The notes beneath the pieces were generated by a model. The model saw nothing but the letters and a program-made list of their open reading frames with translations. It was not told where the DNA came from and searched no databases. From Arthrobacter sp. Hiyo8 (GTDB lineage Bacteria; Actinomycetota; Actinomycetes; Actinomycetales; Micrococcaceae): a stretch of DNA of 64,000 bases. Shown one piece after another: positions 49,577 through 58,546 of the stretch (positions are counted from its first letter, which is position 1; every line of letters starts with the position of its first letter). The stretch is taken from assembly GCA_001549895.1 (NCBI GenBank), contig AP014719.1:2170001-2234000 (forward strand), written 5' to 3'. Position numbers and translations under genes: made by a program.

Positions 49577-49888
49577 TCAGCGCCAGCCGAGCAGCCGGAG
49601 CCCAGCGGCCGCTGCCGACCCGACGATGACCACTACCAGGAACGGGGCACGGAGCCACAGTGCGACGGCACCCGCAGCCAGCGCGCCGAGCCGGGCGTCG
49701 AAGGCCAGGGACTGCCCGGACGCCACCGCGTTGACCACGGTCAGGGATGCCAGCAGTCCGATGGTCATGGTGCCGGCCACACGCATCATCCGGGGACTCT
49801 GCAGCAGTTTCGCCGGCACGAAATAGCCCGAAAGTTTCGTCAGGTACGCCAGTCCGCAGGCAATGAGGATCCAAACCCAGAGGTTCAT
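49577..49888 (-). CDS. azlD: AzlD-type branched-chain amino-acid export subunit
   Basis: 103 residues, three to four membrane helices: MNLWVWILIACGLAYLTKLS, then MMRVAGTMTIGLLASLTVVN and FLVVVIVGSAAAAGLRLLGW. Its start overlaps the azlC stop as ATGA. AzlCD pairs export branched-chain amino acids or analogues. Confidence 0.88.
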   Translation of the reverse strand: MNLWVWILIACGLAYLTKLSGYFVPAKLLQSPRMMRVAGTMTIGLLASLTVVNAVASGQSLAFDARLGALAAGAVALWLRAPFLVVVIVGSAAAAGLRLLGWR

Positions 49889-50637
49889 TCGGCGTTCCTT
49901 TCGCGGCTGGAAGCGTCAGCACTGGAATGGCCGCGCGGGTAGGGATCGACGTCGGGCTCCATCCCTTCGTCGCTGCGTCCGTGGCTGAACCAGCCGATGG
50001 CTCCGGCCACCACGGCGGCCACGAGGATGGGCACCCCAGCCGGAACGAACGGGACCGCAATGATGGTCGCCAGGGCAGCTGCCGCCGCAATCGCCCATGG
50101 CTCACGGCCCTTGAGCCGCGGCCAAAGAAGGCCGAGGAACGCTGCCACGGCGGCGCCGTCGAGACCCCACTGCTTGGGGTCGCCCAAGGCATCGCCGGCC
50201 AGTGCGCCCACAGCCGTGAAGATGTTCCACAGCACGAAAATGCCGAGTCCGGCTGTCCAGAAGCCGCGGCGTTGTTCGTCGGAATCGCTTTGTCCCGAGG
50301 CAGTGGCCGTGGACTCGTCGATGGTGATGTGGGCTTGCGGGTACTTGAGCCAACCGCTGGGACGCAGCAGCGCGTTCATCTGCATCCCGTAGATGCCGTT
50401 GCGCAACCCCAGCAGCGCGGCCGCTGTCATGGCCGCAATGCCGGAACCGCCTCCAGCCACGACGCCGATGAAGGCGAACTGCGAGCCGCCGCTGAACATG
50501 AGCAGGCTGAACGCCATGGTCTGCCAGAAACTGAACCCCGAGGCCGAGGCCAATGCCCCGAACGAGATGCCGTAGAGACCCGTTGCAATGCTGATGGAGA
50601 GGCCCACCTTCACCGCCGGGGATTCGAGGAGTTTCAT
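49885..50637 (-). CDS. azlC: AzlC-type branched-chain amino-acid exporter
   Basis: Intact, 250 residues. LSISIATGLYGISFGALASA, FSLLMFSGGSQFAFIGVVAG and LLGLRNGIYGMQMNALLRPS are AzlC hallmarks. A hydrophilic tail (SHGRSDEGMEPDVDPYPRGH) is added. The ATG at 50637 overlaps the upstream gene's stop. Confidence 0.9.
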   Translation of the reverse strand: MKLLESPAVKVGLSISIATGLYGISFGALASASGFSFWQTMAFSLLMFSGGSQFAFIGVVAGGGSGIAAMTAAALLGLRNGIYGMQMNALLRPSGWLKYPQAHITIDESTATASGQSDSDEQRRGFWTAGLGIFVLWNIFTAVGALAGDALGDPKQWGLDGAAVAAFLGLLWPRLKGREPWAIAAAAALATIIAVPFVPAGVPILVAAVVAGAIGWFSHGRSDEGMEPDVDPYPRGHSSADASSRERNAE

Positions 50638-51122
50638 GCGCCCCGTTTCGCTCCGGCCAAGCTCCATGCCCACAGGATCAGAGGGATCTGCAAGGGCAGC
50701 CGCAGTGTGTGGATCCGCCGAGCGGACACCGAACCTGTAGGCGAGTAGGCGCGGCGGAGCGCGTCCACGTGGCCGGCCAGGAACGCCGTGAACATCAGCG
50801 TAGTGCCGCGGGCTGCAGCCCTACGCGTGGCAGGAATGAGGAGTCCGACGGCGGCAACCGCCTCAAGCAGTCCACTCACCGCGATCCATTCCTCCCTGGA
50901 CATGACCGCCAAGGCGCCGTTGTGCGGTGCGGTTGGTTTGGTCTTGTCCTGGCCGGCTTCAGCGTGCCCGACTGCGTAGTCCTCGCGGCAGAGATAGTCC
51001 GGGACCACGGGAGCGAAGAATTTCGGCTGCCGGAAGTGCTTCCTGGCACTGACGAGTAACAGTGCACTCATGGCCGCCGCGGAGATTGTCTGTGTTGTCC
51101 GGGCGGACCATGAAAAAGGCAT
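50634..51122 (-). CDS. DoxX-like membrane protein
   Basis: About 162 residues. ARTTQTISAAAMSALLLVSA, then WIAVSGLLEAVAAVGLLIPA, GTTLMFTAFLAGHVDALRRA and RLPLQIPLILWAWSLAG give four membrane helices as in DoxX/DoxD-like proteins. A cytosolic loop of about 50 residues lies after helix one. It is coupled to azlC by ATGA. Function unclear. Confidence 0.72.
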   Translation of the reverse strand: MPFSWSARTTQTISAAAMSALLLVSARKHFRQPKFFAPVVPDYLCREDYAVGHAEAGQDKTKPTAPHNGALAVMSREEWIAVSGLLEAVAAVGLLIPATRRAAARGTTLMFTAFLAGHVDALRRAYSPTGSVSARRIHTLRLPLQIPLILWAWSLAGAKRGA

Positions 51123-51172
51123 GTATTCATGCAACCACAGCCCTGCCCAGCGCGGTAACCGGAAGGTTTCGG

Positions 51173-51205
51173 ACTGAGTTATGTGTTCAGAGTATTGGAC
51201 TCAGT
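51173..51205. promoter_or_regulatory. Inverted repeat upstream of the FAH gene
   Basis: ACTGAGT (51173-51179) and ACTCAGT (51199-51205) flank 19 AT-rich bases, about 90 bp before the 51294 start. Could be an operator overlapping the promoter. No regulator is adjacent. Confidence 0.5.
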
Positions 51206-51293
51206 TCAGTATGATGTATGTTTCTTTCTAGGCCGTGCCTGACACAGTCCACCGCCACAGTCCACCGCCACAAGAAATTCAACGAGGAGTTCC

Positions 51294-52030
51294 ATGCGCA
51301 TCGCCCGACTGAAGACCCCTTCCGGCCCCAGCACGCTGTCCTGCGCGATGGACGCTGGGACCACATCGAGGATCCCTTTGCCGAGGTCCTATCCTTCACC
51401 GGAGAATCCAGTTCCGCGGACGACGCCGAGCTCCTCGCCCCGGTCCGGCCTTCCGTGGTGCTCGGAATCGGGCACAACCTGGGCAACAACAACCACGTAC
51501 TGCCCATCCAGGCCTGGCACAAGTCCGTCCACAGCATCGCCGGACCCGGCGACGGCATCGTGGCCGTGCGCAACGCGGGCACGGTGAACGTGGAAGGCGA
51601 GTTGGCCGCCGTCATCGGAAAGCGGGCGGAAAAGCTCACGGCCGAGAACGCCTTGAGCCACGTCCTGGGCTACACCGTGGTCAACGACGTCACCAACGTG
51701 GATCAAAACCACGTCGACGAAAAGCTCTTCCAGGGCAAGTCCGGCACCAACTACACGCCGCTCGGACCGTGGATCGAAACCGGGATCGAGGACCCGGACA
51801 ACGTCAGCACCGAGGTAGTAGTCAACGGCGAGGTCAAGGCCCGGTCCGGGTCCTTCAACCTGCCATCCTCCATCACGGATTGCCTCGTCTATGTCACCGA
51901 ATGGCTGACCCTGGAGCCGGGAGACATCATCATGACCGGAGCTCCGAACACCTTCGTGGCAGTCCAGCCCGGCGACCGGGTGGACATCACACTGGGCGGC
52001 ATTGGAACCCTCAGCAACACGGTCATCTGA
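51294..52030 (+). CDS. Fumarylacetoacetate-hydrolase-family enzyme
   Basis: MRIARLKTPSGP with GAGGAG upstream; a break near 51330, repaired by a C, leads into HAVLRDGRWDHIEDPFAEVL. VLGIGHNLGNNNHVLPIQAW, VNVEGELAAVIGKRAEKLTA, then KSGTNYTPLGPWIETGIED and PGDIIMTGAPNTFVAVQPGD are FAH-family marks with metal-binding acids. About 245 residues. The family includes 2-hydroxyhepta-2,4-diene-dioate isomerases and acylpyruvases. Substrate unknown. Confidence 0.87.
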
Positions 52031-52087
52031 CTCGCAGTTGTTGTCGTTTTGGAGCCCCTAAACGACAACAACTGCGAGCTAGTTGGG
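52027..52087. repeat. Dispersed near-palindromic repeat, copy 4
   Basis: CTGACTCGCAGTTGTTGTCG to CAACAACTGCGAGCTAGTTGGG in inverted form; the TGA of the FAH gene is part of the repeat. It separates two convergent genes. Confidence 0.87.
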
Positions 52088-52099
52088 TGCGCGTGGTGC

Positions 52100-52999
52100 C
52101 TAAAGCTGGGCGAGGACCTGCGCCGGCTTGTTCGTGGTGATCTCGTGGATGCCCAGGCCTTGGCAGAGGGCAACATCGTTCTCCGAGTCAACGGTCCACA
52201 CCCGGAAGCGGCGGCCTGATTCCAGCCAGCGCTGGACGGTGCGGGCATGCTTGCGGACGTAGTCGATGCCCGGCCCGGCCAGTCCAACCTCGCAGTCGTC
52301 CAGGATCCGTTCGCCTTCCTGCTGGGCTGCCTTCATCACGTTGGCCACGGCTCCCCCAGTGATGACTCCCAGGCCCAGTTCATCGCGGATTTCTTCCACC
52401 GTGACGTCGTCCACGAGCTGGCAGATGTGCTCCGCGGGAACGAACTGGAGCAGGTGCTTGACCGAATCCGGGCTGAAACTCATGAAGGAAACCTGGATGT
52501 TGTCCAGCATGGAGGTCTCCGCGTTCCACCCTTCCCGGCCGAGAAGCTCCAGCACGCGGTCTTCAAGCTTGAGCTGGTACGGGCTGGGGTGCTTGAGTTC
52601 AATGGCCAGGCCGATGGTCCTGCCGGCACCACGCAGGATCTCCAGCAACTCCGGGAGCGTCAGGAGCTGGTCCGATTTTGCGCCGTACTGGTCCGGGATC
52701 CGGGCGCCCTTCCAGGAAGAGAAATCCAGCTGCCGCAGTTCTTCGAGCGTCTTCTCGGCCACGGGACCGGTACCGTCGGAGGTGCGGTCCAAGTTCGCGT
52801 CGTGGAGCAGGACAACGTGCTGGTCCCGCGTCAGGTGGACGTCGCACTCGACGCCGTCGGCGCCGTCGGCGATTGCCTTCAGGTAGGCGGCACGCGTGTG
52901 CTCGGCAAATGCTGCACTGGCTCCGCGGTGGGCGTAGACCATGGGCCGCGTATTTTGCTCCGTGCTTTGGTCTGGGCGACCGGGCTCGTCATTCGTCAT
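52100..52999 (-). CDS. Glycerophosphodiester phosphodiesterase
   Basis: Intact, 299 residues. VYAHRGASAAFAEHTRAAYL carries the catalytic His and Arg; GADGVECDVHLTRDQHVVLL and HDANLDRTSDGTG carry metal-binding Glu/Asp and His. IGLAIELKHPSPYQLKLEDR and FRVWTVDSENDVALCQGLGI follow. Cytoplasmic. Hydrolyses deacylated phospholipids to glycerol 3-phosphate and alcohol. Confidence 0.93.
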   Translation of the reverse strand: MTNDEPGRPDQSTEQNTRPMVYAHRGASAAFAEHTRAAYLKAIADGADGVECDVHLTRDQHVVLLHDANLDRTSDGTGPVAEKTLEELRQLDFSSWKGARIPDQYGAKSDQLLTLPELLEILRGAGRTIGLAIELKHPSPYQLKLEDRVLELLGREGWNAETSMLDNIQVSFMSFSPDSVKHLLQFVPAEHICQLVDDVTVEEIRDELGLGVITGGAVANVMKAAQQEGERILDDCEVGLAGPGIDYVRKHARTVQRWLESGRRFRVWTVDSENDVALCQGLGIHEITTNKPAQVLAQL

Positions 53000-53049
53000 G
53001 GGGACACGGTAGCCCACGTCCATGACAGCGACGGGGCTACGCTGGGCAC

Positions 53050-54411
53050 ATGCAGGTGAACTCTGAACAAATCCCGGTGACGGACAGCGATAGCGACCTG
53101 ACGGCGGAGGCCACCCGGAACGCAGGTGCCGGGAACAGCTCCACGGTTGGGTCCGGCGTCGGGCAACGGAACGGCGACGCCGAAAAGGCGGCTGCCCTGC
53201 GTCGGATGAAGTCGGTGGCGCTGGCGCTCCTGATTGTGATGGCGGTGGTTTTCACGGCCGCTTTCGCCCTGCAGAGGCAGTATCCGTGGCTGGAATACGT
53301 GCGGGCCGCTGCCGAGGGCGGCATGGTGGGAGCGCTGGCCGACTGGTTCGCCGTCACTGCGCTGTTCAAATACCCCATGGGCCTGAAAATCCCGCACACC
53401 GCCATCATTCCGCGGCGCAAGGACCAGATCGGCGCTTCGCTCGGGGAATTCGTGGAGACCAACTTCCTGTCCGAGCAGGTGGTTCAGGAGAAGCTCGCGA
53501 GCATCGACATCGCCCGGAAAGCCGGCACGTGGCTCGCATCCCCGGGTGGCCCGGAGCGCATCGCCAAGGAAGGTTCGGCACTGATCCGCGGGGCGTTCAC
53601 CGTGCTGAACGACGACGACGTCCAGGCAGTGATCGAGGGCATGGTCCGCAAGCACCTGCTCACCCCGCCGTGGGGACCGCCCGTAGGCCGGATGGCCGAA
53701 CGGATCTTTGCCGACGGCCACCACCACAAACTCGTCGATCTGCTGGTTGACCGGGCGGCTGATTGGGTGGAAGCGAACCACTCCACGGTGAACCGGCTCG
53801 TGTCCGACCGTTCGCCCCTCTGGGTTCCTTCCTTCGTGGACGACATCGTGGGAGACAGGGTCTACAACGAAATCTCCAAGTTCGTCCGGGCGGTGCAGCA
53901 GGATCCCGACCATCAAGTGCGCCAATCGATCGATACATACCTCGGTGATCTTGCCCAGGATCTCCAGCACGATCCGGCAATGATCGCCCGCGCGGAGGCA
54001 ATCAAAACCCAGGTCCTCGGCGATCCCGAGGTCCGCGAACTTGCCTCCCGCACGTGGGGCACTATCAAGGACGCGCTGCTCACCGCCGTCGACGATCCCG
54101 ACAGCGAATTGGCACAGCGCTTCAAGAGCGCCGTCCGGGACTTCGGTTCGCGGCTTGTCAACGACGACGAGCTGGCGGGCAAGGTCAATGCCTGGATCGG
54201 TGATGCTGCCGGGTACCTCGTCAAAACGTACCGTTCCGATATCGCTGGGGTCATCACGGACACCGTGGCGCGCTGGGATGCCGAGGAAACCTCGCAAAAG
54301 ATCGAGCTCCAGGTAGGTAAGGACCTGCAATACATCCGCATCAACGGCACCGTAGTGGGGTCGCTGGCCGGGCTCGCGATCTTCACGGTAGCGCACTTGG
54401 TGTTCGGCTGA
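53050..54411 (+). CDS. DUF445 membrane protein
   Basis: Intact, 453 residues. Membrane helix SVALALLIVMAVVFTAAFAL, then YVRAAAEGGMVGALADWFAV with TALFKYPMGLKIPHTAIIPR, the DUF445 signature. A long helical region follows, and a C-terminal helix GSLAGLAIFTVAHLVFG anchors the end. Function of the family is not established. Confidence 0.9.
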   Translation: MQVNSEQIPVTDSDSDLTAEATRNAGAGNSSTVGSGVGQRNGDAEKAAALRRMKSVALALLIVMAVVFTAAFALQRQYPWLEYVRAAAEGGMVGALADWFAVTALFKYPMGLKIPHTAIIPRRKDQIGASLGEFVETNFLSEQVVQEKLASIDIARKAGTWLASPGGPERIAKEGSALIRGAFTVLNDDDVQAVIEGMVRKHLLTPPWGPPVGRMAERIFADGHHHKLVDLLVDRAADWVEANHSTVNRLVSDRSPLWVPSFVDDIVGDRVYNEISKFVRAVQQDPDHQVRQSIDTYLGDLAQDLQHDPAMIARAEAIKTQVLGDPEVRELASRTWGTIKDALLTAVDDPDSELAQRFKSAVRDFGSRLVNDDELAGKVNAWIGDAAGYLVKTYRSDIAGVITDTVARWDAEETSQKIELQVGKDLQYIRINGTVVGSLAGLAIFTVAHLVFG

Positions 54412-54433
54412 CGCAGTCCGGTGGAGGGGACCT

Positions 54434-55326
54434 TCAGCCGAGGAAATGGATCCGCTGGCCGGGGCGGGCTTGGCCCAGCAAGTCCAGATCGGTGCGACGC
54501 ACCACGGCAATCACAGGGTAGCCACCCGTCACGGGATGATCTGCCAGGAATACTGTGGGAAGGCCCGACGGCGGCACTTGCAGTGCGCCGAGCACCATGC
54601 CTTCGCTGGGCAGTTCCTCGAGCCGGGCCTGGGTGAGCGGGCGGCCCACCAGCCGGGCACCGATCCTGTTGGAATCGGGCGACAGGGTCCATTCCTGGCT
54701 GACCAAGCGGCGCCAAGAGTCGGGGTCGAACCAGTCCGCCCGGGGCCGCGATCCACGCGGGCTGTGATGGCGCGCCCCGGATCAGGAGCGCGGCGGATGG
54801 CAGGGAGGACATGCGCATTGTTAACGGTCCCCGAACCCGTACCCGAAACCAGGCCATTGCCCGCGGAAACATGCCCGATTCCTAGCTGCTCACCCGATGT
54901 CAACGGCGCTGGGCCTTCACCGGAGAGCATGTCCGTGCTGCTTGAACCGAGCAGCTTTGGCGCGTCGATGCCGCCCTGTACCGCCAGGTAATATCGCAGT
55001 CCGAACAGAGGGGCACCGAAGTCCAGCACGGCGCCCGGGGCCACCCGGACGGCTTGGTTCAGCGGAATCTCGGCCCCGTTGAGTCTCACGATTCCCTCGG
55101 CACCCGCCACCGCGACCGTCGACGCCGTGACGAACCGCAGGCGAAGCCCACCCAGCAATATCTCCAGCCCGGCCGCCTCCGCGGGATTCCCCACCAGCAG
55201 GTTGGCAAGGCGAAGCGATTGCCGGTCCAGGGCGCCGGAAGGGCTCAGCCCCAAGGAAGCCCAGCCCTGCCTGCCAAGGTCTTCCACCAAGGTGAGGGGG
55301 CCGGGGTTCACCACCACTATCCCCAT
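54434..55326 (-). CDS. pxpC: 5-oxoprolinase subunit C
   Basis: MGIVVVNPGPLTLVEDLGRQ then GWASLGLSPSGALDRQSLRL is the typical PxpC/KipA start. VTASTVAVAGAEGIVRLNGA and FGLRYYLAVQGGIDAPKLLG follow. A break near 54735 leads to LSPDSNRIGARLVGRPLTQA and GYPVIAVVRRTDLDLLGQA. About 298 residues. It forms the ATP-dependent 5-oxoprolinase with PxpA and PxpB. Confidence 0.92.
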
Positions 55327-55973
55327 CAGGCCTCCACGAATCGGACCAGGTCACCCGGCCGGATCAGCGCGGGCTCGGCCTTGGACGCGTCCCACAGTGC
55401 CGCCGTCGTGGTTCCAATCAGCTGCCACCCGCCCGGAGAGGATCGCGGGTAGACTCCGCTGAACTCGCCGGCGAGGCCAACCGAGCCAGCCGGCACGGCG
55501 GTGCGTGGAGTGTTCCGGCGCGGAACGCGGAGCCGCTCATGCGTGGTGACCAGGTACACGAAGCCGGGCGCAAAGCCGGAAAATGCGGCAGTCCACTCCG
55601 AGCTCGTGTGAAGCTTGACCACTTCGGCCTCGCTCATGCCGAGGAATTGTGCCGTTTCGGCAAGGTCCGGGCCACGGTAGGAGACCTCGATGGTCACATC
55701 GCGGGCCGAACTGGCGACGTCGTATGCCGGTTCTGCGGACTCCAGCCAGTCGCGGACGTCGGAAGGACGGATCGTTTCGGGATCGAAGGTGACCAGGACA
55801 GTGCGGGCGGCCGGCACGACGTCGATGATCCCCTCCGGCATTGAACTGCCAACCGAAGCGCCGGCCCCGGTCAGCCCGCGGTAGTACGCGACGACGGCGG
55901 TCAGCTCGGGCAGTTCCACCAAGAAAGCGCTGTCGCCGCAGGGCAAAAGCTCCCGCTCAAGCGAAGGATTCAA
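55326..55973 (-). CDS. pxpB: 5-oxoprolinase subunit B
   Basis: Intact. The TTG at 55973 fits best: [20 protein letters not shown], with GGAG upstream inside pxpA. VSYRGPDLAETAQFLGMSEA and FSGFAPGFVYLVTTHERLRV, then VPAGSVGLAGEFSGVYPRSS and GGWQLIGTT are PxpB/KipI motifs. 215 residues. It overlaps pxpA by 17 bp and pxpC by 1 bp at TGATG-type contact. Confidence 0.9.
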   Translation of the reverse strand: MNPSLERELLPCGDSAFLVELPELTAVVAYYRGLTGAGASVGSSMPEGIIDVVPAARTVLVTFDPETIRPSDVRDWLESAEPAYDVASSARDVTIEVSYRGPDLAETAQFLGMSEAEVVKLHTSSEWTAAFSGFAPGFVYLVTTHERLRVPRRNTPRTAVPAGSVGLAGEFSGVYPRSSPGGWQLIGTTTAALWDASKAEPALIRPGDLVRFVEA

Positions 55974-56705
55974 TCTCCACTCCAGCTTCCTCGAGGCCGG
56001 CGCGCACCGCCGCCGCCAGTTCGACAGCACCCGGGGTATCGCCATGGATGCACAACGAATCGGGCTGAACCCGCACCACTGTGCCGTCCACGGCCAGCAC
56101 CTCGCCCCGCACGGCAAAGCGCACAGCCCGCTCGACTACCGCGCCGGCGTCGTGCACCACCGCGCCTTCCTGCGAGCGCGGCACCAACGTTCCGTCCGGC
56201 ATGTAGCCGCGGTCCACGAACGCCTCGCGGAACACCGGGTGGCCGGATTCCTCGGCGAGGCGCAGCAGCGCCGAGCCCGGCAGGCCAAGGACGGGTAGCC
56301 GGGATCGTAGGCGTGAATCGCAGCCACTACTGCTTCGGCCTGCTCGACATCGTTGACGATCCTGTTGTACAGGGCACCGTGGGGTTTGACGTAGTCCACG
56401 GAGGCGCCCACCGCGTGGGCCATGCCGTCGAGGGCACCGAGCTGGTAGAGGACGTCGCCGAAGAGCTCATCGAAGGACATGTCCATCGATCGGCGCCCGA
56501 AGCCGTGCAGGTCCCGGTAGCCCACGTGGGCGCCCACCCGGACGTCGAGCTCGAAGGCGGCACGGCAGCTGTCCAGCATGGTCACCGGGTCCCCGGCGTG
56601 GAAGCCGCAGGCGACGTTGGCGCTGCTGACGATCCGGAACATTGATGCGTCGTTCCCCATGGTCCAGGAGCCGAACGACTCCCCCGAATCAGCGTTGAGA
56701 TCCAC
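55957..56705 (-). CDS. pxpA: 5-oxoprolinase subunit A (LamB/YcsF)
   Basis: GTG start: [20 protein letters not shown], then [20 protein letters not shown] and [20 protein letters not shown], with [11 protein letters not shown] break near 56290 leads to [20 protein letters not shown] and [19 protein letters not shown]. About 250 residues. It cleaves 5-oxoproline to glutamate with PxpBC. It overlaps the upstream gene by 17 bp. Confidence 0.92.
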
Positions 56706-57492
56706 TATTCCCGCCTTCCAGCGCGTTCTGGCGGGCGGCTGGGAGCAGCTCGCCCGGAATGAAGTCCGGCATGGGACCGAATGCTTCCCTCGCCGAGGCC
56801 GCTACGGCACGCCCCATGACGCGGTTTCCGACTCCGCCCACCACGGCCCCCACGCCGAAAGGCAGGGCCCGGCCGAGGAAGGCCGCGCCTTGGCGCTTAA
56901 CGAGCCGCTTGAGGAAGGCGCGCTGGATGGCATCGCGAATGACCCCGAATCCTCCGCCGGGCAGCTTCTTGGTGAGGGTCATGCCCCAGGCCTGGGTGAT
57001 TCCTTTGCCTCTGCCGAGCGATTGTCCGCTCAGGGCACCCAGCAGGGCCGTGCCTTCCTCGCCGAGCATGATGGCCATGACCATGGTTCGCGCACGGTCC
57101 GGATCGGTGAGGCGGATTCCGTGGAGTTCGGCCAAGGAAGCGGCGTACAGTGCGGTTCCTTCCAGGAACCCGATGGTGGCAAGCGCGGAAAGGCCCAGCG
57201 AGGCCGCGGTGCCGATGCCGGGCACGACGGCGGTTGCCCCGACGGCGGCTCCCCCGCCGGTGACTGCGGCGAGGTAGTCGCGCTCCAGTTTGGCGGCCAG
57301 CTGCGCCGCTGTGGCCTGCGGGTGTTTGCGTTGCAGGCGGCGCAGGTTGGCCAGGACAAGGGGACGTTGGACCTCGACGGCCCGGAGCAGCACGTTGTGG
57401 ACACCGGGTTTGGCATTGCCGCTGGCGTCGAACATGGCGTTGTGGGCCGTTTCCTGCGCAATCTTTACTGCCTGGTTGGGTCGCTTTGCCAT
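56689..57492 (-). CDS. EcsC-like conserved protein
   Basis: Intact, 267 residues. [20 protein letters not shown], then [20 protein letters not shown] with [20 protein letters not shown] is a hydrophobic Gly/Ala-rich core. A second hydrophobic stretch is [20 protein letters not shown]. It looks like a membrane-associated EcsC-type protein; similarity is from memory and weak. It is transcribed with pxpABC. Confidence 0.65.
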   Translation of the reverse strand: MAKRPNQAVKIAQETAHNAMFDASGNAKPGVHNVLLRAVEVQRPLVLANLRRLQRKHPQATAAQLAAKLERDYLAAVTGGGAAVGATAVVPGIGTAASLGLSALATIGFLEGTALYAASLAELHGIRLTDPDRARTMVMAIMLGEEGTALLGALSGQSLGRGKGITQAWGMTLTKKLPGGGFGVIRDAIQRAFLKRLVKRQGAAFLGRALPFGVGAVVGGVGNRVMGRAVAASAREAFGPMPDFIPGELLPAARQNALEGGNSGSQR

Positions 57493-57624
57493 TCTTCACC
57501 TCTGCATTCAGCCGTTGAATTCGTTGGGTAGTTCCTTGCCTAGCCTAGGCCACACGCCCCCTCCCCGGCGTAGACTTTAAGGCGTTCGCGGGAACAGTCC
57601 AACGAAGGACAGGAAGCATCCGGA

Positions 57625-57771
57625 ATGAACAAGGCACCAGATCCGAACGAAGTCCGCCATCACAGCGACGCCCCTGCCGAAGGGGAAACGGAGGGTTGGG
57701 TGTCGCACGATACCGGCCTTCACAGCCAGGAACCTGCCGAAGGGCCGGATACTGACGACGCCCCCGCATAG
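57625..57771 (+). CDS. 48-residue acidic small protein
   Basis: Reads MNKAPDPNEVRHHSDAPAEG then ETEGWVSHDTGLHSQEPAEG and ends DTDDAPA. GGACAGGAAG lies upstream. The DAPAEGETEGWVSHD and QEPAEGPDTDDAPA segments show an internal PAEG repeat. The protein is predicted disordered. Unknown function; too short for certainty. Confidence 0.6.
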   Translation: MNKAPDPNEVRHHSDAPAEGETEGWVSHDTGLHSQEPAEGPDTDDAPA

Positions 57772-57804
57772 TAGCGTTGAGGCTGCGAAATCGGGGGGCC
57801 GAAA

Positions 57805-58518
57805 GTGGCTTCGCACGGGGTGCTCGTCTCTCCGGGGGATACTCAACCGGGGCAATTGTTGGCGCGCGTCCTTGAGGAATTGCGCGCTTTGGAGAAGCAC
57901 GACGCCGCGAGCTTCCGCGCCGTCCGCCGCAGGGTTTCCGCGGAAATCGCCACGATGGACGCGGCGGTGGTCTTCAATCTCGCCGAAGGGCTCGTCCAAG
58001 CGGGCTTTGACTGGGAGGGCTGGGAGTTCATCAATGCCCACCAGGCGGCTTTCGCTGAGCTGACGCGGGCCCGGCTTGAACACTTGGGAGAAGGCATCAC
58101 TACGTGGGGGCAGGCTGATGCTTTTGCGACCGTTTTGGTGGGACCCGCGTGGCGCGAAGGGCTCATCTCGGACGCCGACGTCGACGGCTGGGCGCGGAGC
58201 CCGGATCATTGGTGGCGGCGCATAGCGCTTGTCTCCACAACGGTGCTCAACACGAGGTCACGCTGGGGAACGGGAGATACGCAGCGGACGCTCGGCGTCG
58301 TCGGCATCTTGATCAACGATCGCGACGACACCGTGGTCAAGGCAGTCAGCTGGGCGTTGCGGTCCTTGGTGCCGTGGGATCCGCGCGCAGTCCGAACCTT
58401 CCTGGAAATGCATGAGACTGAGCTTGCCGCCCGGGTGAAGCGCGAGGTGCGGACCAAGTTGGAGACCGGGCTGAAATCGCGGCGGCGCAGCGTTCACAGC
58501 ACCGACCTTTCCCAATGA
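57805..58518 (+). CDS. AlkD-like DNA-alkylation-repair HEAT protein
   Basis: Intact, 237 residues from a GTG start. HEAT-type helices: FRAVRRRVSAEIATMDAAVV, then WATVLVGPAW-like (FATVLVGPAWREGLISDADV) and SPDHWWRRIALVSTTVLNTR. DDTVVKAVSWALRSLVPWDP with the Trp/Asp pattern is typical of AlkD. The family excises bulky or cationic alkyl bases. Weak start signal. Confidence 0.75.
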   Translation: MASHGVLVSPGDTQPGQLLARVLEELRALEKHDAASFRAVRRRVSAEIATMDAAVVFNLAEGLVQAGFDWEGWEFINAHQAAFAELTRARLEHLGEGITTWGQADAFATVLVGPAWREGLISDADVDGWARSPDHWWRRIALVSTTVLNTRSRWGTGDTQRTLGVVGILINDRDDTVVKAVSWALRSLVPWDPRAVRTFLEMHETELAARVKREVRTKLETGLKSRRRSVHSTDLSQ

Positions 58519-58546
58519 AGGATCCCCTGTTCTCGGGAGTAGCGTG

